Below are positions 10,925 through 21,019 of a stretch of 64,000 nucleotides of DNA, piece after piece. The stretch lies in NCBI GenBank assembly GCA_002205965.3, contig NADL03000744.1:186001-250000 (forward strand), written 5' to 3'. Made by a program: the position numbers and the translations under genes. Within the stretch, counting starts at the first letter, position 1, and the number at the start of each line of letters is the position of its first letter. Source of the DNA: Kappaphycus alvarezii (Eukaryota; Rhodophyta; Florideophyceae; Gigartinales; Solieriaceae). The notes under the pieces are model-generated. The model saw nothing but the letters and a program-made list of their open reading frames with translations. It did not search any database and was not told the DNA's origin.

Positions 10925-11210
10925 ATATGCCGGATAAAATATCGGAACTAAATTTGGAGGACGAAGCGGATCAAGAACCGAAAGATTTTTTTGAGAAAAA
11001 GGACCAAAATCCTTAGATATGAAATGAAAAATGGAGCTGTACAGTGAATTTGGATTCGAAGGGGAAATTTAATTTCAGGATTTTATTCTTAAAAGAAAAC
11101 ATGAGGGAAGATTTCTTTTGAAAAATTAGAGGTTAGGGATGAAAAAGACAGGAGTTTGTGGATAGGACCGCTTTTCTAGAGAAGGGAACAGTTTTCTGAG
11201 GACATATTGC
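10925..11210. repeat. Dispersed repeat, second copy at 24545-24810
   Basis: About 280 bp matching 24545-24810 in the same orientation. Shared landmarks are GATAAARTATCGGAAC, GGAGGACRRAG, AAAGATTT and AAAAGGACCAAA. A 29-codon acidic ORF (MPDKISELNLEDEADQEPKD...) is open in this copy but not in the other, so coding is doubtful. Neither copy has obvious terminal repeats. Confidence 0.5.
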
Positions 11211-11423
11211 TCGAAAAGCACCAACAGGAGCCTCCAAATAGCAATAAATGGGAAATTCCAACCACTTTGCGCGTCTATCACTTCCGAGACTTCACTGAGG
11301 ATCAAGATTTCAGGTCTGTCAAAGCCTTTACACTGTAATTACTCACTTGGTAATCCAGGCTCAAGCCTTTCGATCTCGTCGAAATGCTAACTTCTCCAAA
11401 TCTGGAAAGCACGGACTATTGGA

Positions 11424-11553
11424 GGATCTCACAAAATTCTTGAATGTGTTGGCAGCTGTAATGGGCCCATCTAAGCCCTTTCCGTGGTGGATCTCACAAA
11501 ATTCTTGAATGTGTTGGCAGCTGTAATGGGCCCATCTAAGCCCTTTCCGTGGT
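11424..11553 (+). repeat. Exact 65-bp tandem duplication inside the LINE RT
   Basis: Two identical 65-bp units, 11424-11488 and 11489-11553, each beginning GGATCTCACAAAATTC and ending CCCTTTCCGTGGT. The unit is not a multiple of three, so it shifts the RT frame. The lack of any difference shows it is far younger than the surrounding decayed element, or is an assembly artefact. Confidence 0.95.
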
Positions 11554-11939
11554 TTTCTTGGGAACCGCTCGCACCACTGGCCAAAATGTATAAGTATTCC
11601 GGACCGATAGCCGTAGAAGAGATTTTCCGGATATTAACTCCCCGACATTCCGTGACACGAGAGTCCCCGAAAGCAGCAATATATCTCCAACCGGTATAGG
11701 TAGGCATCTCTATTCGATCCTGAACTGACTTAATCGTGAACAGCATCCGCAAATCAGTCAAAAAGTCTGGGAATAATCTGGACTATGGTTTGATTTCCGT
11801 GGATTTGAAGTCGTGCTGATTTTTAAAAGCAGTAAAGGAATTGCTTAAAGGGCTGTTTCCTTTAATTGCGTACTAACATGATAATTAACCTGCCTTTCAA
11901 TGGATTGGCCACCGAATCAGTAGAAGCATCTCAGCCACT

Positions 11940-12300
11940 CAACAAGGGAGTAATCTTAGGTTTACTCTATTTGATCTAGTGATGCACCCTCTCATACTGA
12001 AAATAGAGGAGCTCCTCAGATCAGACGAAGAGGAGGAACGGAGTGTTGCAACTCTTCTGCTCAAAATATGTCACCATGGCAAAGTTATTTAAAATGAACG
12101 CCAAGAGAAACTGCTCAAAGCAGTGGAAATACTGAATTAACGCAAGAAAGAGCACTTTCTGCTACACTTTGCCTGCTTAATACACTGCTTGGTGGCCTAC
12201 GGCACCACTAAAGTTTGTTAGACGGCATTAATTGATAATATTTCAGCAGAGGTGCGGCAAGGGTACTTTTCTCCTGACCGGAACCATTGGCTCCTATAAG
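11940..12300 (+). pseudogene. LINE reverse transcriptase, palm region
   Basis: In one frame from the QQG motif: QQGSNLRFTLFDLVMHPL, the equivalent of QQGDPLGP..FALAIHPL in related RTs, then KIEELLRSDEEEE, CHHGKVI where Y(x)DDG is expected, and KLLKAVEIL. Stops occur at three places (TAA, TAA, TAG). The catalytic Asp pair has been lost. The reading ends close to VRQGYFSPDRNHWLL, the position of the LLGAPIG motif in LINE RTs. The thumb resumes at 14219. Confidence 0.55.
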
Positions 12301-12614
12301 TTCATCAAACGTTAATTTACATAATATGTACATTAATTCAAGCCTTCCAAGCCTCAAAATGAAAGAATTACTCACTCAAAGGTACGCCGAAGCGGCATCA
12401 ATGTCCAACATTCCCTGCCTGTTGGCTGAGCTCCGGCCCGTTTTCTAGGGTGTCGCGGCTACTCTGCTAACCTTGTACTCCATAAACTCACATCTACTCA
12501 CCTCAATTCCAAATGAACAATAAAGGAAATGATATTACATTCCATAATTTCAACTACCCAATTTTCCAATACAAGCCTTTCCTCGACATTATGGATATGC
12601 AGTAAAACTGTGCC

Positions 12615-13630
12615 TGTTGCAACGAAATTGGCACTCACACTGTACTGCCACCAGCAGAGGTGAATTTGGTGATCTTTTTTATCCAATTATCTCTACAGGC
12701 CCTACCACTGCAATCCATAGGTACTACACCGTACGTTAAGGAAATTTTTGTCCTCTGCTGACAATAATCGGTCTTTGCACGATGTAACCATCCGAGTGGG
12801 CCCGAGGGCGTGTACTACGGACCACTCGACCCCCAACTTGAATATCATATTTCCACAGGTGAAGGGCACCTATTCGGCCAAAGGTCGACTTTACTCATCT
12901 TTAAGTTGGATCTCCAGTAATTGGCTGGAATTTAGTTTACTTACCCCGTCTTCGTAGATAAATATAACTTAATTAACCTTTATTTATACTTATCCGGCCA
13001 ATAGGGCCCAATAATAAACAGCCGACCCATTTTTTGCTCTGAACTTGACTCCCCATTTTCGCCTTTGCAGCACTCTTTTGCAACGGCAACTTTGGCTTTA
13101 ATATATATTATCTGGCCAGGTCTTCATGTTAATTTCTCTACAATACCCCATATTTTACCATTACTTTCATTTTTTGTTTGTGACATTTACTCAGACTTGG
13201 CGCCCCTGACTCCGGCGTCTATATACAAAAGGGAACCTCAAATGTATCGTTGGTGACAACACCGCTCTCTCCAAAGGAGGTACGCAGCACTGCTGACTCA
13301 CTAGTACCTCTCCTTTTGTTCAATATTGAATGCCTGGTGTCCCGATTCTTCTCAAAGTTCTAGCATTACGCGGATCACCGCCTGGCCGTACAACCCGGAT
13401 GAAAATTATTACGCCTAACCAATCAAGGAATAGCCCCAATTATACCACCCCAAAATCTCCTCGCCGTCAACGAGCTTTGCTACTGCATTTGAAGGTGCTT
13501 AAATAGAAATAGGGGCAGCAAAAACCCTGTAAGCCTTGATGTTTGTGTGGTGGTATTCTCATTGTCTGACGGGATTCCGTACCTAGACGAGAACAAATGC
13601 GCACGTCGCATTGCACTAGACTCCCGTAAA
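12615..13630 (+). mobile_element. Gypsy LTR plus leader remnant (second copy of element A 5' end)
   Basis: Matches 1904-2880 throughout: AATTGGCACTCACACTGTAC, ACTTGACTCCC, the CTTGGCGCCCCTGACTCCGGCG primer-site region at 13196, TTGGTGACAACA, and the CATTGTCTGACGGxxTTCCGT block. The match ends at GTTGCACTA-like sequence near 13625, before Gag. It sits between two halves of the plus-strand LINE and so probably inserted into it. Ends are approximate. Confidence 0.65.
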
Positions 13631-14219
13631 ATATCAGAAATATGACATAATTTGGGTACTGGTACTGTGAATTTGCATGATTAGTTTTTATTTAGCGTCG
13701 CAAACTCATGAAACGATAAAATTTCGAAGCTTTTACTTCTATCAGCATGATAAATTCAAGGCACAATTTCTAATTTTGTGACGAGCCGGTAATACTTGAG
13801 AACAGTAGATGCTAGGGTGGCCGAAGATACTAAGCTGAATTGTGAGACACTGTATGGGTGTAAATTCAAATATAGGTTGGTGGCATAGAGCAGTGAAGAA
13901 GACTTAAAGATATTTACCTTGATTATATTTTCGTCTAGTCATTTTCATCGACAAAATTCACTTGAACGCATTTTATTGTATTTAATATGTTTGGTTGAGA
14001 CTCCATGGCTAGCAAAATGGCCATATAATCTGAATGAACTTCTTCCTCTAGGAGAGAGCAAGTAAGTTAGGAGTCACCTTCGAACTAGAAATCTCCGACT
14101 AGCTCTCTCTCCCTAAAGCGAGATGATAGAGCCTTTTTTTCAGAATTGGTCACTAGAGAGATAAACCTTATCTAATACCGTCTTACCCCATTTTCTGTTA
14201 ACGTCTATTGAAGCACTTT
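13630..14219. other. Spacer between the gypsy remnant and the LINE thumb region
   Basis: No coding signal seen. It is foreign to, or badly decayed from, the LINE on either side. Confidence 0.35.
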
Positions 14220-14765
14220 TGTCGCCCACAGTAACTCTCATCTCGAGAAGTTGGTGGTTTCATTTTCCCGGTAACGCTATTTCTACCATATCAAACATCA
14301 TAGATCTTGAGAATTCTCAAGTAGCTTTCCAGCTTCTACGAAATGGCCTAGGGATTTGCAAGATTGATTATTTGATGCGTCTACTGCGCCCATCTTCCAA
14401 AGATGAGTTCGAGGAATTCGACAGCATGATACAGCGTTTTTGTCGGAACAATAGATGGGAATGTACTCGACTCTGGTGTATTGCGAGAGCTCCAGCTCTC
14501 AGTCAAACACATCAATGGTAAGAAACCCTCCCTTATAATTAGGCTTACCTCTGCGACAACAACTGCAGAAGCTGCCACCCTTGCCTCTATCTCGCCCATT
14601 AACAAACTGTGCAGCGCAATTTTGCCAGTATGAATTAAGTTCATTAGGACATACGGAGAGTCCGAGGAGGCCTACAGGAATGGGTCGCGTTCCTGCTTGC
14701 CACCAAGGATTATGCCTTACAGCATATGTTGTCCAACCCAAACACCACCGTAAAAGAAACTAACT
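14219..14765 (+). pseudogene. LINE thumb/linker region
   Basis: The frame reads ENSQVAFQLLRNGLGICKI, then MRLLRPSSKDEFEEFDSMI and further on AATLASISPINKLCSAIL. These match the RT thumb and the GGLGxRSAxxHAxxAFLASV block of the other LINE copies here. A short dispersed repeat (about 14771-14890) interrupts the following linker, which resumes around 14940 with GAKKWVFCSPCRGLQT, corresponding to GAxAWLxxxP. Confidence 0.5.
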
Positions 14766-14770
14766 GACTC

Positions 14771-14890
14771 ATTCCATGAGAGAGGGGTTCGTTTACTGTA
14801 ACAGACAATTTGGATGACATCCAGTCAACTTTTATGGTGGTAGTGACCATGTACGTGAAAGTTTGCGGCAGGTGCTGATGGCCCTTCACA
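14771..14890 (-). repeat. Short dispersed repeat S, LINE-inserted copy
   Basis: Reverse-complement match to 23193-23318: GCCATCAGCACCTGC, then CACTACCA, then GTTGACTGG and TTACAGTAAA. The core is shared with the 78-87-bp hairpin elements at 17.2, 18.7, 18.9 and 59.7 kb. Here it interrupts the LINE linker. Confidence 0.55.
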
Positions 14891-15229
14891 CTCCAAGCAA
14901 ATAGAGGGGAGTACGAAAATATGCAAAGAGAAAATCCTCGAGATGACAGCAGAAGACAGGAGATTCGGGCTAGTATGGGGCTCCCTGGTGCCAAGAAGTG
15001 GGTGTTCTGCTCCCCATGTCGCGGACTCCAAACAAGCATTAACCCACGTGCGTTCTACGTATGGCTGCAGTACTAATGCCAAGCCCCGTTCGTTTATCCC
15101 GGGGCAGCATTGTACAACCAATAAAGATTTACCACCACCATATCCGGGGCTAAGTGTCCAGGGACTAATTCCTGCGAAACCCTTCAAATTTATGGCGACG
15201 GCCACACGCACTGCCTCCACTGAAGGACA

Positions 15230-15790
15230 AAGAACTTGCCGCCATGATCTTCAGGTGAACCTATTGGCTGGAGACCTGGGGGAAGGTTTGGGTGTGTTAC
15301 TCTTGGAAGATATATCCTATTTATCCCATGGTTTTCCAGACAACTACAATCGACTCAAAGAGGTACGCCCACAAAGTAAAGGGGAAGGAACTACGCTCCC
15401 TAAAAGGCTACCTTGAGAACTTGCAAAGGCTGTTCTTCACACGGCCGTCGAGCATCGAGAAGGCCTTCACAGCGGCAGGCCCGATGTTTTGGCAACAGGG
15501 AGTGCAGGGGGTATCGACTTCTTCGATGTCGCACCGGAAAACATTGGAGGTACCAAGCTTTTCTTGCAACTTCCGCCAGAGGTAGACTTGTGCCTGTAGC
15601 GAAATCTACCCTCGATGGTTTGCACCCAGACGTATGCCTTGCTTACTGACGTTAAGAGGAACATGGCGAGGTGGTGGACATGAAACAGATGGCAAGGTCC
15701 GGGCGGTGCTGACTCAAAGCCACGCTGCAACGGCAGTTATGTCCAGTGCAGCCTGTCTGTTGGGTGGCCTTCAGGGTTCCCTTTATGTCT
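15230..15790 (+). pseudogene. LINE RLE domain and C-terminal tail, with an antisense LINE 3' end inside
   Basis: The RLE begins CRHDLQVNLLAGDL and resumes at 15413 as ELAKAVLHTAVEHREG, then SGRPDVLATGSAGGIDFFDV. This gives the R-H, E, RPD and D-V pattern of the restriction-like endonuclease, which nicks target DNA. The C-terminal tail contains RGRLVPV, then ATAVMSSAACLLGG. Positions 15277-15412 are foreign: they equal the reverse complement of the LINE 3' UTR, so a 5'-truncated copy landed here in the opposite direction. Confidence 0.6.
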
Positions 15791-15947
15791 CTCACATACG
15801 TACATCCAATACAACACGCAGGTATGTAATTTTATTGGGTTATAGCCAATACACTTGTTACATTAAACGAACACCCCCTTTTCCCGTGGTCAGATTTACA
15901 GCATTTCACGATCGAAAGGTGACATGATGATTGCCCATTTTCCTATT

Positions 15948-16172
15948 TTACCCCAAGCGAAAAGAGGAACTCTTGTCACCCTTTCTTCCAATTTGTAGAA
16001 CAGCATACTTTACTGTACGTACAGTACATATTGGCCACTCTAATGTTAGTAGGTCCCAGTTAGTATGCATACCGCGGCATTTGTAGCAACGACTTCTCCC
16101 ACATAACGCATTAGCCGCGTGGATATAACCGACCACATCTTCCATGCATTAAAATAACCCAAAAATTCCCCC
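15948..16172 (-). repeat. Dispersed repeat shared with 59819-59910
   Basis: Reverse complement of 59819-59910, through CATGCATTAAAATAACCCAA and the segment encoding MEDVVGYIHAANALCG. In this copy the minus-strand frame stays open for 65 residues (15948-16145) and includes CYKCRGMH, a possible incomplete zinc knuckle. In the other copy the frame stops after 20 residues. It is therefore an old repeat, possibly from a Gag-like gene; identity uncertain. Confidence 0.45.
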
Positions 16173-16174
16173 CC

Positions 16175-17140
16175 TTCGTAGCTCCCTGAAAAATGGTGCA
16201 AAGAAAAATGAGCGCTACAGAGATGCGCTACGAATTCGCAAATAAATTACCAAAATTAAACGCTCCTCCGAGAAACAAATCTCAAGAAAGTCAGTACCAA
16301 TTGGTCCAGCAACGTAAAGTTCCTTCCCTGAGAACTTTCCAAGTGTTATCTAACAGAATACTGTACTGAAGTATCAGGCCTGACTTTCAAATAGTAACAT
16401 GTTTCACCCAACACTGAAATAAATGAAATTTAGGACAGTAATAGTGTACTTAGCACATTAATGATAAAGCGCAAGAATTAACGCACTTGTGCTTGTTCTA
16501 GGGGCTTCAATGATTTCACCAGACGTCTTAGTTGACTGGGTATGACCAGCTTATCTGTGGTAGTAGTAAATCTTTACGAGTTCAAAGTCACGGAAGTTTG
16601 CGGAGAGTATTAAGAGATCAACTATTTCTGCACAACCCCCCATGTTCCCACCCTGACTATGCAACATTTACCACTGTTAACTCTTTTTGTGTGCCATAGC
16701 AATACTCACCATAATGACAGTGCTCATTACGCTTCCATAACACTTGACATCAGAGAACACTTGTGACAATCGTCGCCAGTCGTGCTATGGAGCTGGTTTC
16801 GAAGGTACGGGGTAACCTTTTACAATGATACGTAGTGGTAAATCTTTACGAGTTGTACAGCGTGGCACAGAAGCGTGCGGATGGTATTCAGAAATTAACT
16901 ATGAATGCGGGCGGCGGGTGGAAACCTGTCGCGCCTGCATCACTTGGAGACTAGACGCAAAACGGGTAACGAATTTGCGGAGCTCCTGTTGAGGGGAGGA
17001 ACCCTGACGGGAAGCAGCGAAGGAAGCAATGCGGTGGAAAAAACCCTTAAAGTGATATTCCGTATCGGCAGTATCCTATACCGCGGCTCCATCTAGGGTT
17101 CTTTACGCATTTATTTCAATGAGGAGTGGTCTATCTAAGG
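16175..17140. other. Intergenic with a diverged direct repeat
   Basis: An unassigned 58-codon ORF starts at 16193 (+). The segment GTAGTAAATCTTTACGAGTT at about 16562 recurs near 16840 with the following ~60 bp loosely conserved. A partial copy of short repeat S lies at 16535-16575 (GTTGACTGGGTAT...AGCTTATCTG). Confidence 0.4.
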
Positions 17141-17181
17141 TGAAAGTTTGGGTGTCTTGTTCTTGGAAGATATATTCGACT
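17141..17181 (-). repeat. LINE 3'-end fragment
   Basis: About 40 bp on the plus strand reading AGTTTGGGTGTCTTGTTCTTGGAAGATAT, the reverse complement of the LINE 3' terminus seen at 15277 and 54530. It lies immediately beside a miniature hairpin element. Confidence 0.6.
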
Positions 17182-17196
17182 CTATTCTTAAGAGAG

Positions 17197-17285
17197 AAAA
17201 TGGGGGGTTAATTTACTGTGGTAGATATGTGGGTTGGTACCCAGTAAATTTGTACCGGAGGATAGATACCGTATATTGGCCAAAA
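17197..17285 (+). mobile_element. Miniature hairpin element, copy 1
   Basis: Same ~88-bp unit as 59721-59807 with two or three differences: AAAATGGGGGGTTAATTTAC at the left, GTATATTGGCC at the right, and inverted AATTTACTG...CAGTAAATT arms inside. No clear flanking duplication was found for this copy. Confidence 0.7.
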
Positions 17286-17289
17286 GTGA

Positions 17290-18670
17290 TTCTCTTTTTC
17301 AAGGAGTAATCTGTGGTATCCAAGAAGGGATACAGAAATCAAACATAGATCGGATATATCTTCCGAGAGTTGAACACCCCAACATTCCCCTTGAAATCAA
17401 ATGGCGGAGCACTACTGGCTCGCTCGAATGCCGAGTCCATCGATGATGATCATTATGACAGGGTCAGGTTTAGAAAGGCCTTGAATAGGAAATAAACTCA
17501 TTTCAACTTCTCGGAGCCAAACTTATTTTAAAGTAGTCTGTATCATGCGATTCTGGATCGAACGGTAAGCGTAGAACACTGGGCAGGAACCACAAGTTAA
17601 CTATTGTTCCCTGCAGAAGGAACTACGGATATTTGCATGGTGAGCTGTAAAGCACGAGTCCGTGGGCGCTGACTTGTAGCAGGGCAGAATGGTCTTGCAG
17701 GGAATGCAAGGCTGAGGAGGTTGTCACGTGGGCCTTTGGCAGTAGAAGTCAGCGTGTGAGTGGAACAAATTGCATTGCATGCAACTTCGCGAACTGGATG
17801 TGCTTATTGAACAGCAAGAAAACAGGTTCTTAAGGTCGGAAAAGGATTGTATTCAATGCTCTCGAGGACAGCATGGACATGACGTGTGCAGAATGATTAA
17901 TCTGATTTTACTTAATCAAGCAAAGATGGCTGGGTGAAGATGCAATTCGGGTAAGTAGTTTTGGAGAAATCAGTAGCGACGGTTTTATTTATATAAAGTC
18001 GTTCATGTCCATAAAAGACCAATCGTCAGAGTCAAGCCGCTATGGATATCAGTAAAGCTCCGCTGCGTAGGCTTGCATTTCTATAAGGTATTCATGCAAA
18101 GGCAAGCTGCAGCGACTATGACGTCGAACGCTGCGTGCCTAATGACCAGTGTTACTCTGGTCTTTTGAGGGACACTGTGATTGTCCTTTGTGGCTTTTCA
18201 TCAGTTAGGCTCCCCTGTACATCACAACGTCGGATATTAGCCACGATATCTACCAAAATTAAATCACTTCACTTTTTCCCGCTATCTATAAGACGCACAA
18301 TATGGAGATCCTATTACTCGCATCCGTTGCTCTAGTAGAATGCTCTGTGCTGCGTTTATCTATGGTATTTTGGACGACGAAGGAAAGCATTGGCTTGCAT
18401 TTGTATTTGCATCAGATTATGGAACATCCTCATCCTTCACAGTATATGTAAATTTCACCACCAAGTCCATTTGGTGGCTTTACTTAGAATTTAGAGGCAT
18501 ACAATGAATAGTTCTACAATAAAAAATTAAAAAGGGGGGAATGATGGGGTCTTAGAAATCAATTTCACTTATGCCTGCAGACAGGCTTTGAGCCAGCCAT
18601 TTAGACACACGAGTGACATTACCCATTATCCTGAACACGTCTAGCATGCACTGGGGATAGCCGAACCGTA
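17290..18670. other. Mostly unassigned sequence
   Basis: A plus-strand run near 17675-17860 encodes paired cysteines (SCRECKAEE..., NCIACNFANW, then in another frame DCIQCSRGQ), which could be a decayed zinc-finger gene. Near 18070-18176 (+) the frame MQRQAAATMTSNAACLMTS matches the extreme C-terminus of the LINE copies, so a LINE tail fragment ends there. No intact gene seen. Confidence 0.35.
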
Positions 18671-18682
18671 CTTTTCAAACAT

Positions 18683-18760
18683 ACGGTATCTACGCTCCGG
18701 TACAAATTTACTGGGTACCAACCCACATGTCTACCACAGTAAATTAACCCCCCATGTCTC
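18683..18760 (-). mobile_element. Miniature hairpin element, copy 2, with 9-bp direct repeats
   Basis: Reverse orientation of the same unit (ACGGTATCTACGCTCCGG ... AATTAACCCCCCAT), slightly truncated at its GGCCAATAT end. Flanked by perfect TTCAAACAT at 18674-18682 and 18761-18769, a probable target-site duplication. Confidence 0.75.
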
Positions 18761-18859
18761 TTCAAACATTAAAGAACCAAATCGTTTTCTCTTCCACCTT
18801 CTGGTAGATTGGAGTGCCTTCTACAGTTTTCGATGCATTGTACGGTTTCACAATTTGCT

Positions 18860-18942
18860 TGGCCAATATACGGTATCTACGCTCCGGTTCAAATTTACTG
18901 GGTACCAACCCACATATCTACCAAAGTAAATTAACCCCCTAT
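18860..18942 (-). mobile_element. Miniature hairpin element, copy 3
   Basis: Reverse orientation, complete at the GGCCAATATACGG end and matching to AATTAACCCCC. One arm base differs (CTACCAAAGTAAAT). It lies only about 90 bp from copy 2. No convincing flanking duplication. Confidence 0.65.
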
Positions 18943-18944
18943 TT

Positions 18945-19741
18945 CATCTCAAAATCGATTTCACTTATAGTAATGTATACTAAATATTTCGCCGACAAAT
19001 AGTATCAATAAAAAAATAATTATTCGATCTGCTCTATAGCAAAGCAAGCTGCTTTTTTACGGTTAAAGCCAACAGTAAACGGACCCCCTGCTCTCCACTT
19101 ATCCAATTTTCTGGTTATAACACCTCATCGCAGCAAGTTTCAAGTCTCTCTATTTACAAGAGCAGTCTCGTATAGTTTCTGCAATAAGGTAAATCGTAAC
19201 TTTCAGATACCCTGTTATTAAAACCCATATTATTTCCATACCGCTAGGATTCTGAATAACAGCATTAACACCTCTCAAGTTCAGCACCCAAATATTTCCG
19301 CTGTTATGGTTGATACGTAACAAATATCGTAAGGTACCACCATTTCCTATTTTGCCACCAACCGTTCTATGCATATGACTTACCTCACTTATCCTAAACC
19401 GGCACTAGGATCGGCCTTGCTCCTTCTGCACCAAACTTGCATCAACAGAATAACACAGTAAAGTTAATCATTTGTGCTGCTCTGCACTTATTTCTCCGCT
19501 TTCCGCGCGCTTTCACGCATTACAACTACAGAATCACATTTATACCTTCTCTACTCCAACGTGATCCACCTGAACTTTCCCAAAAATCTCCGTAACCAGT
19601 TTCTCTCTAGACGTTCAACCGTTCAACCGCTCCTTGCTGCTTTATTTAAACATCACTAACCACTCCTCCTATACCTCAACATCTATTCCCAAGACTCACA
19701 TTCACATCGACACACCAGTCTCCTAACCCACTAACCCCAAA
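18945..19741. other. Upstream region of the beta-propeller gene
   Basis: No gene seen. The last 150 bp are C/A-rich and pyrimidine-rich, as in many 5' leaders. A TTTATTTAAAC at about 19641-19651 is the best TATA-like candidate, roughly 90 bp before the start codon. Confidence 0.35.
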
Positions 19742-21019
19742 ATGGCCGCTGCTTACCTCACCCTACTTCTCCTGCTCACCCTAGCCCTCAAAACGTCAAC
19801 TGCAACTACACTACGCATTCAACGACGCAAGTCAACCGTCCTCCGCTCCAGATTTGCTGGCGGGGTCTACGTCATGTCCAACAACGAAACCACCAACACC
19901 ATCGTCGTCTACGGCCGCTCCACAGACGGCACTCTCACGTTGATCAATCCTGCCCTTCCAACTGGTGGTACCGGCGCCGTCTTCAACTCTGGTATTTCAG
20001 ACCCCCTCTTCTCCGCTTTCTCCGTCGTTCCGGCTCGAAACAGCCGCTTCATTCTCGCCGTAAACGCAGGCTCCAACTCCGTTTCTGTCTTCCTCGTTCT
20101 TCCTAACTTCGCCCTTCGTCTCGTCTCCGTCAACCCAGTGCCAGGCACAGGCCCCACCTCTATCGCCGTCGCGGGCAACCTGGTCTATGTTGCTAGCTCC
20201 GACGCCGATGGCGAGGCAGACTCCCTCTTCGAGGAGGAAGGCCTACTCGCTGGCTTCCGTCTCACATTCTCCGGTAGACTCATTCCTCTTCCCCGCTCGC
20301 AACGCAAGCTCACCTTCCGCCCGGCTAGCATTCAATTCACCCCGGATCGTCGTTCCCTCATCGTCACAAACCCGTTTTCTAGCTTCAACGCAGTTTCTGT
20401 CGGCAGTGTGGAGGAGATCTTCGTGTTCCGCGTCTTCTTCAGCGGGCGACTGAGTGTGAATCCGGTGGACGTGGCCGCCTCTACCATGCTGAACAACGCA
20501 GAGGGCCGCGCATTGCCAGGAGCCATCGGGCTTGAAGTAGTGTCTAAGGGATCTGAACAGCTACTGTTTGTGCCAGAGTTCCGTCTAACTAGTGCCGACG
20601 GTATGAGTATGGTGAATGACACTGGGTCAGTGTCTATCTGGAGCGTCAACAGATTCGGGAAGCTTTCGCCTGTGCAGCTGGACTTATTGGTTGGATCTGA
20701 AACGACCGGAGGAGAGAGTGCAACGTGCTGGGTACAGGTATCCCCTAATGTGGACGCTTTTTGGACGTCCAACACTATGACAAACAGCGTATCGGCCTTT
20801 AGCTTCACAAACAGGGTCGGGGTACTTGAAAATGTAGAGACAGCCATTGGTGTCTTCCCGGTTGATCTGTGGTTGACGGCAGATGGAAAGTTCTTGTACC
20901 AGGTGTTCTCGGGAGAAGTTGGGGCTTTCTCTGTGGATGATGACGGGATTAATCTAACTGAGATCCAGCGCCTGATGAATATTCCTGTCGAGTTTCCTCA
21001 AGGTATTGTCGCTATTTAG
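19742..21019 (+). CDS. Secreted seven-bladed beta-propeller (lactonase/carboxymuconate-cyclase-like) protein
   Basis: A single-exon gene of 425 codons, ATG 19742 to TAG 21017-21019. Residues 1-21 form a signal peptide (Leu-rich core, then Ser-Thr-Ala), so the protein is probably exported. The rest has the repeating blade signature of the 6-phosphogluconolactonase/3-carboxymuconate cyclase family: GGVYVMSNNETTNTIVVYG (40-58), LAVNAGSNSVSVF (105-117), GTGPTSIAVAGN (135-146), SIQFTPDRRSLIVTN (196-210), CWVQVSPNVDAFWTSNT (329-345) and PVDLWLTADGKFLYQV (373-388). Catalytic specificity cannot be read from sequence; many secreted relatives have unknown substrates. The gene is more GC-rich and codon-biased than its surroundings, with no frame damage, unlike every transposon frame nearby. 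It stands alone, with transposon relics on both sides. Confidence 0.85.
   Translation: MAAAYLTLLLLLTLALKTSTATTLRIQRRKSTVLRSRFAGGVYVMSNNETTNTIVVYGRSTDGTLTLINPALPTGGTGAVFNSGISDPLFSAFSVVPARNSRFILAVNAGSNSVSVFLVLPNFALRLVSVNPVPGTGPTSIAVAGNLVYVASSDADGEADSLFEEEGLLAGFRLTFSGRLIPLPRSQRKLTFRPASIQFTPDRRSLIVTNPFSSFNAVSVGSVEEIFVFRVFFSGRLSVNPVDVAASTMLNNAEGRALPGAIGLEVVSKGSEQLLFVPEFRLTSADGMSMVNDTGSVSIWSVNRFGKLSPVQLDLLVGSETTGGESATCWVQVSPNVDAFWTSNTMTNSVSAFSFTNRVGVLENVETAIGVFPVDLWLTADGKFLYQVFSGEVGAFSVDDDGINLTEIQRLMNIPVEFPQGIVAI

Larger units (their letters stand above)
11360..15790 (+). mobile_element. RLE-type LINE (non-LTR retrotransposon), plus strand, split and decayed
   Basis: One element can be followed on the plus strand. 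RT fingers: LTKFLNVLAAVM then GPIAVEEIFRIL (11424-11700). VDLK motif near 11805. QQG-equivalent: QQGSNLRFTLFDLVMHPLI (11940-11996). Post-palm: 12040-12300. Thumb: NSQVAFQLLRNGLGICKI (14310-14370). Linker: 14940-15060. RLE and C-terminal tail: 15230-15790. About 1.9 kb between 12300 and 14219 is foreign, including the gypsy LTR/leader at 12615-13630. RLE-bearing elements nick their target with this endonuclease and prime reverse transcription from it. Numerous stops and frameshifts make it inactive. Confidence 0.65.

Noticed and set aside
17675-17860. Paired CxxC clusters suggesting a zinc-finger gene
   Set aside because: They occur in two frames with stops between, and no start or conserved spacing can be shown.
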